A stretch of 64,000 bases of DNA from Pampus argenteus (Eukaryota > Chordata > Actinopteri > Scombriformes > Stromateidae): contig CM072868.1 in assembly GCA_036937835.1 (NCBI GenBank), positions 7,203,001 to 7,267,000 on the forward strand, read 5' to 3'. This document shows, piece by piece, positions 1 through 12,700 of the stretch; within the stretch, counting starts at the first letter, position 1, and every line of letters starts with the position of its first letter. The translations under genes and the position numbers were made by a program. A model generated the notes under the pieces. The model made no database searches and was not told the origin of the DNA. It saw only the letters and a program-made list of their open reading frames with translations.

Positions 1-939
1 TTCTGCTCAGTCACACAGCTTTTACCAGGCCTGCGAGTGACCTTGAATACATACATAAATGTATGAACACATGGAGACAACATTGAAATATTTACATTTA
101 TATATACACTGGTGGTCCACTCCGGCTTATTCTCATATTCCATGTCTCAAGTTGACATAACTTTAACATTTCATTTCTCTAGTGTCACCGTGCAGTTATC
201 AGTTGTGATTGGCAGAGCCAAAAAACAAGGACATTTTCATGGTCAGACTATAATTCCACAGAGACTAACACCAAATCTCTTGAGTGTCTCTAAGTCTGAA
301 ATTGAGCTGTTTAACACTTTGATACAGGTTTTTATTTTATTTTTCAAGAGTCAAAGATATACCACTTTTTTATCTATAATATTTACATTAAGTTATATTA
401 CTTAATATTTTCATAAAATCAGACCCTGTCTTTGATATTATTTACTGTACTATCTGCTTTTTTTGATGTATTTTACATTCTATAATGACCAGTAGAAGTG
501 TAATGTTAATGGATACTGGATTTAAATGAGCTTCATAAGGGATTCACAGGTGAACATCCATGTACTGTGTGTAATCCTGCCTTACTGTAATCAATATTAG
601 CCTCACTGTTTACTCGCACTCTTCTAATTCTGTATAAGAGCTGTATTAAGTTACTGTTGATGCAAACATTTCCTACTGCTGCTGTTTCAAATTAAAAGCA
701 ACTGGTAAGCAACTTGGTGGCTTTTATTTTGAAGCATTTACAGGAGTTATGAAGAGTTGAAGGCAACAACTGTGCCTGCTGTTGTGCAGGAAACTAACGG
801 TGCAGCATGACATCAAACTACACTGGAGCATTATCACAGTTAATGTGAATTACAAATACACTGTGCTAACAAGCTAGCAGCTAACATTAAGGTCAGTTCC
901 ACTCCTCCAAATTTTATCAATTCTGGCTCCAAAAAAAAA

Positions 940-1025
940 CAAGATGGCGGTGACCAAAATGCAAACGCCACAAACCAATGAGTGACGTCACCGTGGTTAC
1001 GTCCGTAGTTTATATACAGTCTGTG
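940..1025. mobile_element. End of a common fish interspersed repeat
   Basis: The stretch runs CAAGATGGCGGTGACC, then TGACGTCACCGTGGTTACGTCC, ending TTTATATACAGTCTGTG. I recognise TTTATATACAGTCT(A/G)TG preceded by TGACGTCA as the terminus of a highly repeated short element of percomorph-type fish genomes. The class is uncertain and the left boundary is not defined; it may reach back to about 840. It also carries a perfect CRE (TGACGTCA at 983-990) and a YY1-like AAGATGGCGG. Confidence 0.45.
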
Positions 1026-4000
1026 ATACTGATGCACACATTCAATGAATGTGTCACTTCTTAGTTATTTTTGCAGACTGTAGGTTTGAGTTATGTGTGA
1101 ATTGAAGGTTAAATTTTCAACACTGCCTCTTTACATGGTGATTGGATTATTTTAGAACTATAGGCATTGATTTGCTCCATATCTCTGTTGCTCTCACTGT
1201 ACCTCCTGCCATCTTTAAACATTTATTTACCACAGAGAAAGTTGACTGAGCAAGCCTGCCCTTTCTCCACACTGCTCTGCTAAACAGTCATGGAGCTACA
1301 CATATTTACATCTGGGACCTGCACGGTGCAACAAGACCTCTGCTATTAGTCAGTAAGTCACTTTGAGGCGATTGTGCTTTTCTCAAAGGATCATTAGCGA
1401 TGATTGTTAGGGCAGGGGGCAATGCATTTGATTCACTACTTTTCCCTTTCGTCTTTTATCAGCTTGTCAGGGGGCATTAACTTTATTTCAGTCACAAATC
1501 TTCCTCTGCAGCTGCTCGACCACCTTAGTTTACCATACTTTGACCATCAAATGTTAAACTTCTTCTTCACTTTTATCATTATTTTTACCACCCAAGCACA
1601 CATTTATTCAGTTTTTCTCTCCACATCTGAGGTTTTAGTCTGCTCCGGGTCACCTAAGACATTAATCAGTATTTGTTATCTGCCTAATGTTTCTCATTAA
1701 TGACTGTAGATACAACCTTCTACTCTCTAATTTTGCTCTTGTATTTCTCTCTTGCTGATGACACTGCTTTTTGTCTTCATCCCCATTCCATAGCTATGGA
1801 TCATACACTCTTAGTCCACTCTCACTTCACCACCCGCTACATTAACCTTTGTACATTGCACAAGCAAAAGTCCACCATAAAAATCTCAAGGGGTGAAAGA
1901 CCATTAAGTGATTTACATGGAGCCTTAAACTTTGCCACCCTTACACCTTCCTTGCACTGCACTCCCACAAGTCCATTACAAAAGGAGAGGGGCATTGCAG
2001 ATACCACAGACATTTTCTTCTAGTTCCCAGAAGAGAGCTTTACACTTTCAAGATCTTCACAACCCACTGACCACAGAGTCATCCAGTGCTTGTGCAAAGT
2101 CATGAAAAGATAGGACCCCTTTAAACTATTTACTCTATGAGCGCATTAGCGCAGTATATGAAATGTTCTCTCTGCTCTCGGCTGTATCTTACATTGCAGC
2201 CCTACCACTCTCAGGCTTTGACTGTTGTCCCAAAATTATTAGAAACAGTTCACAGACTGTAGTCTGGACTGATGTAACATACAATATGTCAAAAAGCATG
2301 TATGCTTCAGTTAAACTCAAGCTAGTCTAGTCAAGCAAAGAAAAATATACTTCATATGTTTTAAACCATGACAGATTAGTTGAGGCAACTGTATGTCTCT
2401 GTGAACTGCTTTTGGTGAATTTCTGACAACAATAGTATTCTGTGGTATTGGCAGGTGAATGAAAAAATATAGGTGAAAACATACTAAGGTGGTTTTTGAT
2501 TGTCACTATTGCATTAGTGGGTATATATTAAATGTAATGATGCTAGCATATAAACTGTATGTATGCAGCTGGAGATGCTACTGGCACAGTACATGCAGAA
2601 GGTAATTCAAAATGGAATTATATATACATAAGTGGATATGAGCTTTAAAAAAAATATATATATAGCAATATGAGACTTGCTTAACCACACACCTTCCAGC
2701 CTTTCTCACAAGATTAATATTACAATTTAAAAAGTGTACGAAATACTAACGTATTGATTAGAGGGGAATATTGATTACAACCTTTATTTTTTTAGAGTAA
2801 AAAAGCAAAAGAAGCTGTGATTTGTGAACATCTCCAATCACACTGATGCAGTAGTAACCTCTAAAGTCAGTGAGAGGCTGAATAGTCTCCAGTATGAGGA
2901 GGAAAAACCAGACTTGATCCAGCAGCCCCCGAGGCGCTGGCTGTGCGTGTACCAGCCTCACCAACTAAAGAGCAGCAGTTCTTTCTCTCTAGCTCAGTAT
3001 ACTGTATTTAGTAGTTAGCCCACAGTGGTGTAGTGCTATACACTTTCTCCATGTGTTGTTTTAGGTTATTAAAGGTTTATTTCAGTATATATCTTAATTA
3101 TTTAAGCTGACCATGGTCAGTGGTTGGTAGGAAAAAAAGCAAAAGATAATTTATTCATGACAAAGTGCAGCTGTGTTTTAATCAGTGGAGGTTGGTAGAA
3201 ACGAGATGAGAGAAGGTTATTTTGTTTTATTTCATTAGTGACAATGAGACTGAAAAGGACATACTTTGTCTCTGTCTTTCTCTGTGTGTGTGTTTTTTTT
3301 TTCACCCTGCCTTTCTCCCTTTTCAACACCATCTTGCAGTAAAAAGAAAAAAATCCATCTTATCCTCAGATGCTCTTACACTGATTGACATCATCAATTT
3401 GTGTTGAAATGTGGTAATTTTCATTCTTTTGCTGTACCCATTTTGTTTCAACTTGCCTCATCAACCGCTACTTCAGTCAATGATTTCCCAGAATGACTTT
3501 AACCAGCTGCTAGACAACAGAAGCAACCACCGATTCACTTCTCTTGAGAATGTACCAAGCTTCATTAATTGTAAAACTATTAGATACATGATCACAATCA
3601 GCAATGCTAAATTTAGACAATTATGTGAGTCAAGAGAGTCAGTTCTCTGTTTAGCTTCATTCAGCATTCCTTGTTTTGCTATAGTGGCTTCAAATACTTA
3701 AGCATTATCACCTTAATATTATATTAGACTTAATATTTCCATTTGATAACAGGTAGGATGATACATTTTAGGACTGCGTTCACTGCATTAAAATAAATAC
3801 ACCGATTGGCTTGATGGGTACAATAAAAAGGTCAGTATGAGGCATCTTTTTACTGATTTATTTTCATTTTGAGTAAACGATAAACCTGTTCAAATCACCT
3901 GTTTTTCTCTGCATACCCAGGGCAGACCGTACGCACTGTCAGCAGACTTCTGCATTCACACTGTCCTCATTAAACACCCTTATGACAGAGACCAAATAAA

Positions 4001-5778
4001 ACATAATGTCATTTAAGGAAAGCACCAGCACATAAATCAAAACTGTTCTCTCCAAAAAAAAAAACAACGGCGCATCATACAGGTGGCATGGCATCATTTA
4101 TCACTTTCTAGATCTGTGGCCTTCTGATGACTTTAGGTTGTCTGGCATCACTTTCTCTTAGTGTTTCACCTCCAGCACAGTCAGCCATGTCATCTATATC
4201 CACTTTACCTCCAGCTCTGAGCCAGCCCATTAGGACAGCATGTCACAACGTGTGTATATATACAGTCGCAGAAATACCTGCATCTCCTTCGATGAATAGT
4301 AAGAGTGGAGGGAAACTGGAGAGGAATCATGTCTATATATAACTTCTTGGATTCAGTGTGAAGGTACAGATCACAAGTGAGGTAGACTGCCTTGTGTTTT
4401 TCTGGTCATCCATCACTGAAATGTAGACACACTGGGATGATTTATGTTGTCTCCACAACATTGCTGAGAGGAGTAAGACATGCCGCTCTTTTTTTTATCC
4501 TCCATGAACCCAAATAATAAATGGTGCGCTATAAAAATGTGAGCTTGAAGGGTTTTTTTTTTGTTTTTTTTCATTTACATACGGAAAGAGAAGAGCAATT
4601 TCTTACTTATGGTGCCAGAGTTGTTTTGATAAAAATCAGTTTGATCTTTTGTAGCCACTGCAGCTGCAATAGAGTGCAACTAAGAGTACCGGTACACAAA
4701 GCTCTAATGCTTGTTTGTCTCTTTCTCACACATACACAAAAAAAAAAGATCAAATATTATCAAAAACAAAGACGAGAGCTGACAAGAATCCCAATCTAAG
4801 CAAGAAACGACCACCAGTTAAATGAGAAGTCATAAGCAAAAGTTGATTTTTTTTTTTTAGCAAATTAACACACAGTATTGATTTAACACTCTGCATTTGT
4901 GTGACCTTATCAGTCCATTCAATCATCATGGAGTGGATTTGTGTTTGAAGATGCTGTGTGTGGGTCACTGACAACACTTCTAACACGCTTGACATTTCAC
5001 TGAAGCCCCACTCCAATCTCCGCTTCGTCTCTTCGCTCTCCAGAGCACCAGATTATTCTTTCTGTGCACATTTTTCCAATCTAACAAATGAAAGGGCCAC
5101 TAATAGCACCGATATTATGCTCATCAACACTTCTGTTTGGCATTACGGTGTATTAAACTGCCTACTGTATTCTCTACATTGTGTTATTGTAATCACAGAG
5201 GTTATTGATTAGCTCATAGAGTAAAGCAAGTCTGACAGGAAATCCTATAATCTCGATACCATTGTCCCTTTGTGTTGTTACTGTGGCACATTCAGAAATG
5301 ACCTGTAAATGGGTTGACAATCACCATTTACAACAGCTTGGTTATGTGTCATGCATGCACTGTGTATAAGTGCATGTGTATAAGTATTGTGAGGTTTATT
5401 TTGCCTATTTTACAGGGGACAATGTGTCATGACATTAGTCATGTTTGTGTATTTGTGCTATGAAAGCCACGTAAAAAACAGTGTTTTAGGAAAATATAGC
5501 CTTCTTTTGTAGATAGAGAGGCCACCATGACCCCTTCAAACAACACTACTTACTGATTGATTGCCAGAACCTGGACTAAACCCTCTTCCAAGGACAAGTG
5601 ACTCCACACACCCATCCAGCATCCACCCATACACACACAGGTCTGCGCTAAGCTTTCGCTTTGAACAGGTCTGTAAAGTAAATGATACTTGTCTGTTGTG
5701 TGCTTCATGACAAACTCAGTAGAGGAGCAGCTGCAAACACCGCCACATCCTGAAAAACTCAATATTATTGTTATTACT

Positions 5779-5805
5779 ATATTATTATTATTATTATTAT
5801 TACTA
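5779..5805. repeat. (ATT)n microsatellite
   Basis: A run of ATT triplets, with related imperfect units on both sides from 5763 to 5808. Confidence 0.9.
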
Positions 5806-7706
5806 TTGCTGCTGGGAGAAATACATCTTAAAACATGTTTTTAATGTGTGCCTTAATGGAAGAGCATGTAATTATACTTCAGCCTTCAATGCATCAGCAG
5901 TTTCTCAAGTGCCACATTTTGTTTTTGGGTAAACAAACATCGTATGGAAAGTCTTCAGAGGAAAGTGGAGGCTCTTTAAGCAGAATATTAATGTACATGG
6001 TTTTGAAATGACATGTTCAAGTATCCGCATGCTTTTGCAGTACACATAGTTACTAGTAAGCACAAGTAGTCCACGAGTAGTCTTCTGCCACAGACGTTGA
6101 TGAATGTGCCTTTGCGTTCATGAGGGACATGACTCAGGTGCACAAAAAAAGTTCAAATCAATGATTCCCAAAAGCTACAATGTGGAACATAGAATTAAAA
6201 ATGGCCCAGAAGACTTGAAAGCTTTGCAAAAATGCTGAGCTACAGCTAATAACAGCTTTTTTTCCACAATGTTTGTGTGTGTGTGTTACTGTGTGAGCTA
6301 AAACGTCACTATTTCGTGTTTTTTTCCATGTCTCCATCACCCCACGTTGCTGCGACCAAGCCTGCACATATCTAAGACCAATCCCATATATGCCAACCTA
6401 TGCTAAAACCCGCGTGCACTCTACGGTGTGTGGCGGAAGTTATGAGGTTATGGGTGGAGGCTGGGGACGTGGGGGTAGGGGTGGGGGGCAGACTGCCACC
6501 AAGCAGCTGTTTGGCTCTGCTGGCCTGCTGTGTGTTATTTATTGCAGGACTGGTTAGGATCTCAGCGTGGTGTTTGCAAAGTGGGTCAGCATATTATCTA
6601 CCTCCCTCCCTCATATTCCTCATCATGCAGCCCTTTCACTAACACCGAGTCCATCTGACATCTGTTTCACTACATATCACACATCTTCTCTCCGTTTCCT
6701 TCTCATTCCTGCCCATTTAGCCTCTTTTGTTTCCTCGAACTTGGCTCTCTTTTTTTCACACTAACCTAATTAATTTTATTATCACTCCAATCCTTCTTTC
6801 TCTGGCTGTCCTCTGATCCCCTCATCTTTGACGCAACACTGTAGTTTTCTCCATGCACCCTCATAGAACAAGAAATGGACAGAGAGTGGAAAATGGGCGG
6901 AGGTAACCAGCAAACAGCAGACTACTGCAGCCCAGACACCCAATGAGCTTCATTAGCAGCCTTCCACTGCGATTGAGGAATCACATTAAAAACAATAAAT
7001 GTGCAGTGTTCACAGAGAGAGCACACACTCACACGCCTAGCCTCACCCTTGCACACGGAAAATCTGTGTGATACAAACAAAGTCTCATGCTCAGAGTGCA
7101 TGATCATCAGGCCACAAGGCTATAAGGATGTATCCTGCTGAGTCATCAAGGTTTCTCGAAACGTCGCTGGGTTTGGTTTTGGACCCTCAAGGCTTGAGGG
7201 CTGCCAGGTTCCCACAACTCTGAAGAGCTGTACTGATGATTTGCAATCCCCTCTCTGACTGGCCTAAAACCTTAATCAGAATCTCAATCCCAGCAACCCC
7301 TGGGGCATGGGCGGGGCACCAGCCTATTCCCACAGCCGGGTTGCTAGGATACAACACTTGGATCTAATAAAAGTGAGCACCTGTGTGTGACTTGCACCTG
7401 CTACTCTAAGGGAGGAATTATTAAAATCTATGCCAGCACCTCTCCACTAATCTTTCTTTCCTGTTCATCCTCAGTTGATGAGAACAGCTTCCATCTTTGC
7501 AGTTATTCAAATTCTTCGTTAACACAGTCAATCCTTCCTCTTACTTAACAACAACAAAAAAGGAAAGTCCTATCAATCCGAGTGCTACAAAACAAGCTGA
7601 GTTCAAGCAGTTTTTCCTCAACCTTTCATGTTTCATATAAGCGAAAAAAAACACTGAATCTAGGCCATGCAACGTGTGAATGTTTTATATTCTGCTTTTG
7701 GATAAA

Positions 7707-7730
7707 ACACACACACACACACACACACAC
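7707..7730. repeat. (AC)12 microsatellite
   Basis: An uninterrupted AC dinucleotide array in presumed RTN4RL1 intron. Confidence 0.95.
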
Positions 7731-9724
7731 CCAGCGGTGAGGATATGATGAAGAAAATTAAGACAGCTGTTAGTTTTTCAGATCCTTCTTCATCTCAACC
7801 TCTTCCTCTCCTCTTTTACTTTGTTACCCACCACGGTTCCTCCTTTTCCCTCTTCTTCTGATGCTTCCCCCTCAGAACAATACTAAACATGTGCTAGCTG
7901 CAGAGAGAATAGCTTTGGAAGGATTGCAACCAATTAAAGGGGAGCAGGGCTACACTTTGAAGAACTGCTGCACACAAGACAAAGCGGTATGTTTGTAATC
8001 TAGCCCAGTGTCTCCTTGCTGGCCCGTACTCATCAATCCTGGCTACAGCGGGTGGCAAAGGGGCAGGGAGGAGAAGAAGCGGCACTTTGCACCAGGGTCA
8101 CTTCATCATCACCCTGCACCAACCTACCACTGCATCTCTCACCCCTACTGCCCCATCTACAGGGCGCTATAAATGTCAGCAGTGCCCACCCCACTCTACG
8201 AGCTGTGCCCATATACGGAGAATCAACCTCCTGGGACTTGATACATGTTTCTGTCCTTCTCTGTCCACTCTTCTGCTACCCCAGAGAGCGCAAGGATGCA
8301 CTTTGCAGCATAATAGGCATCAGTCATGGAGGCTCACTCATTCTGCAGTGAGACTGTGATGGTGTTTATGGTGTCAGGCCTTACAGGGATTGGGACTCGC
8401 TATCAGCAAGGAGACAACCAATCGAAGCTGCCTATGCGCAGATAGGCCAAAGATTTGCAACAATGAAACTAATTTTGACAAAAACAGGACTTGTGTTTTT
8501 CTTTTATTATTTGTCAGTGTGGCTACAACTTCAAATAAACAAAAGCTGCTCTGATGTCCTGTAGTATAAACACAGACAATTTGCCTTGACACTGGCTCCT
8601 CCCGTTTGCCCCTGCTGCAGATAACAGCTATTGAAATAACAGAACTGCGGGGCTGTGAAACAGTAAATGATGCCCACTGCAACAGTGATGGAAGACGAGT
8701 CGAGTAAAGACCTGCTGGCCATGTGGTACATGTCTTATTGGACCACTGCTCATCTCCTCCACTCCTGTCCTCTCTGACATTTACTTACTGCATCAGCCTG
8801 TGTCCCTCTGTAATATCTTTAAAATAAATTTCTTGTCCAGCTGTCTTTTTTTTTTTTTTTAATCTTTTTCATTCTCCTCAAGGGCAATGGGTATTTTTAT
8901 CCTTTTGTTTCTTGCTTGTGTCTATTTATCCCCCCTGCTGAACACCATGCTCCCTTATAGAAACGAGCGCAATTTGTCCATCGGACAGGCCAGAAAACTT
9001 TTGACTGGGTTCTTTTCAGCTTTAGGGGTATGAATACCAGTGCTTCCATGATTAGTTTATCGGTTTATTGATTGACAAGAACTTTAGATAAGCAGTGTGG
9101 TGGTAATTAAATGACTGTGATGGAAATGTACTGAGAAGCTTAGTCTCTGTTTAGGTCAGGGTCAGTCATGAGACTCATGACTATTTTGTTTTCTTTATAC
9201 TTTTACATACCCAGAAAGAAAGTCCTTGCAAATATGTCCTTGCAAAGAATCTTCTTGTATTGGTGAGACAGCCCTGAGACAGCGAGGTTAGGGGGGTTGG
9301 AAGTACAAAGTGGGAAGATTCACTGTGAACGCTAAACATTCTTAATGTTTCTTTCTAATGTCCACTTCCTGGAGACTTGACCAGAGAGCTTTATTTTTCG
9401 TACATCAAACAGTTAACTCTTTCATCCGTTGTCAAGCACAATTCTCAACATTTTATGGTTCCAGCTTTTCAAATGTAAGGATATGCTACCTAATATCACT
9501 GTTAATTGAAGGTTATCATTATTTGGACTATTTAGACTGAAGCTAGTATTATTTATATAAAAAAAAAAAAAGAGCAACCGACAGATGAATAGATCGGGAA
9601 AGAACTGTTGATTGCAGCTGTAATTAAAACACACATGTATATTGCAAATGAGCAAACACAAGCACACAAATGCTTGTGTCCTTTGAGAGCTTAAGCTGAG
9701 TTGAGAACCAGTCTGTTAGGGCCA

Positions 9725-9777
9725 TTTCGATACTGCGATATTGAACTATACAAATAAACTTGACTTGACTTATTTCT
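9725..9777 (+). mobile_element. Possible non-LTR retrotransposon 3' tail
   Basis: The stretch ends CAAATAAACTTGACTTGACTT. Fish LINE 3' ends often finish in an (A)TAAA signal followed by short repeats of the TTGA/TTGACT kind, which this resembles. No upstream reverse transcriptase frame is visible, so at most it is a severely 5'-truncated copy. Confidence 0.3.
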
Positions 9778-12700
9778 GCCGGTACTTTTCCTGTCTTCTC
9801 AGCTGAATAACTAACATTGATTTCTTCTCCCATATTCATATGCCTGTGCATATGATCACATTGTCCTGTCTGAGAGCAGCTGATAAATGTGCGCTTGCTT
9901 AGACAAAAATAACCTTGTTGGCAAATTGACTTAATGTCATTATGTTACGTGTTGCTTTGTGTGTGTTATGCTAACTCTACTGTCAGGCCGGGGCAGTCTT
10001 TGCTAACAGTGGCAAGTACTGAGAGAGACAGAGGGATGAATGTGAGAGATCAGGGCTCTGCTATCTCTCTTATTATCACCCTTAGTGACTGTATAAGCAG
10101 CCAGGCAGGCTATGGACACATGACATACTGACTGGCTGTAGTGGGTAAGAAGAGCTTTATGCAGGAGCTTCATTGTCTTTGTCAGCACCTTGGACAGCTC
10201 CACAGAGGGTTTGGGCCCTTGTCCTGTCATAGTGCTGAATAAGACTTGCAATGCTTCAGTCTTTCTTTCTGTGAGTCAGTGCTGGAAAAAAAAAATATGC
10301 ATACGACAGTAATATGAGCGTATGAAAGCCTAAACCAGCTGTGGCCTGAATGTGTCAGGTTCAAACGTCACTCTGTGTATTGAATGAGGAATAGAGCATA
10401 AGCAGGAAAAGCACAGAGAAGTTTTATGGGGGCACCATCAGCCTTAATGGAGTCTGAGAGGCAGCTATGTACACCACGTCCTCTTAGATTCTTCTAGTGC
10501 TTTTCTCTCCATATCACCCTTGTTTTCTTCTCCATCCCTATGTTGCCTAAACACACATTTCAGAGCTATTAGAAAATGTCAGTTGGTAGCATGCATACAA
10601 AATAAAGCCTGGGCTCATAAATATTTACTTGACACCCATATTGCAGCACACTTTACTACTATTATCCTTGCCGTCACTTTTAGAGTAATTTTATTCTCAT
10701 ATTCATAGTGGACTCATGTTTCCTCCTTGGAGCAGATAAAGTCTTTGGCCCCCCATTTCTTATCTATTCCCATCTCCTCAAATCTGAACAAATAGTAGTC
10801 GTTTTTCAGCTTCATGCCACTGTATGTTTTCACATTATTTTTCATTGTTCAACAGAGGCCAATAGTGTCATAACCGCAGATTGTATGCTATGGCTCCCTC
10901 TCTTCTCCACCTTTACCCTCCCTTTTTTCTCATATCTCACTCACTCACGATCCATAAATTTCTCAGTCTCTCAAACGCACATGAATCTGCACATACATGC
11001 TCACGTACTGCCACCATCGCCATGGCTACAAGCACACACACAGATACACACTCGCTCTCCTAATGATGTTAAGAAAATGCACATTTTTAATAGGCCAAAC
11101 TACAGCTGCCATCTTTATGTAGTATTTGTCTCATCTCATTAGTATCTCCCTCTGCCCACATTCAAGAAAGGAAAGAAGGCAGACTATGTAATGTTTGGTG
11201 CCCTTGATGAGTCTTGCCACCATAAAAGAAAAACAAACATGACTGTCTGGCTTTTTCCGTGCAGTTCTGACATCAACTACAAAGCCCCATAAAAAAAAAG
11301 GGAGAAAAACAAAAGTAGCTCCTCTTGACATGATTGTGGCAATTGAACCGTGGATTGCTGTTTGCCTTCTGACGCACAAAAAGCAGTTGTCAGAAGATCA
11401 CGTGTGGGTCTACAAAGCTCTGTCCTTTGCATCCAAACACAGCAGGACTGAAAGACAAATGCCACTGAGCTCAACGCAAATACAGATGAAAGCACGGGCT
11501 TACCAGGTGGAAAACATGCTACTACTGGCTGAGAAGCATTTCAAGCATGCAAACTGTGAAATTAACAATAGAAAATGAAAACAAATACGGAATGAGTGAG
11601 GGAATTTTTAAATGAACGTCCAGTGTTGTTCAGTGCTCAGTGCAGATGAGTCGAGGTTTATCTGATTGCAGCTGGGGTGATTAAACAAGTACAGGAGCAT
11701 TAAAGTAGCATTTAAGCACCAGGAATAATGCTAAAAAAAATATGCTTTAGTGCTCAACAAGGACGTAGCTGCTGCAGACAGCACTCCCTTTGATGCACGC
11801 AAAGCAGGAGTTAATGTGAATAGCTCATTGAGGTACTGCTGTGCTATTCTTTGAAAAACATATTAGACATGCATTTCATTTACACTCTGACGCTCGGCAT
11901 GGCTTTCTTCCTTGAGTAGAAGGCACAAGATCAGAGAGACGGGAAGATGAGTACCTGGGAGCAGGCTGACCCAAACCAAAGAGCTTCCAAACAAAAATAG
12001 GTGATTTAATTATATTGAATGTAATTTTTCAGAGATATTTTCAGCGCCCACATGCTCATATTAAACATCAACATAGCAAACAGCATTGTGCGTGGCATAG
12101 GGCTGTTTTATTAATCATTGTACCCTATAATTGAATTATTCCATGTAGAGATATAGCATTTGTGACACAAATAGGATGTATCCAAGCAGGGTCGCATCAT
12201 CTGCTAAAATTATAAACAACCTCAAAAAAAGATTGTGATTATCTAATTGACATAATAATACTGCCAGCAGTCTCACATTTCCCTTAGAAAACAAATAAGG
12301 AAAACTTGCAAATGTATGTCTCTTTACATGTCTTCACATAAAACAGTGTATCCTCTTCAAGCTAAATATGAACACAACTACTCCCAGTAATCATTCCTTC
12401 ACAGCATGCTACCAAATAAATGGATTCATCCCAAAATAGAAAATGTGGTTACAACTTGCAGGTTGCCCATGTAGTGCAAATGCTCTCGCCTGCAGCTGCA
12501 GCTGTGTCTGGGAAAGCACAGACTGGTTAATCACAGCATGCTCCAAACAAATGATAGCGATAGGTCAGACAGACCCTGTGTGATTTAATACACCAGATCA
12601 GACCCTTAAAACACAAAGACACAGCACTGCAGCTGATCAGACAAAAGTACAATAACTGTGGGATTCAAAAACATGACCATGATTAGTATAGCATTAACTG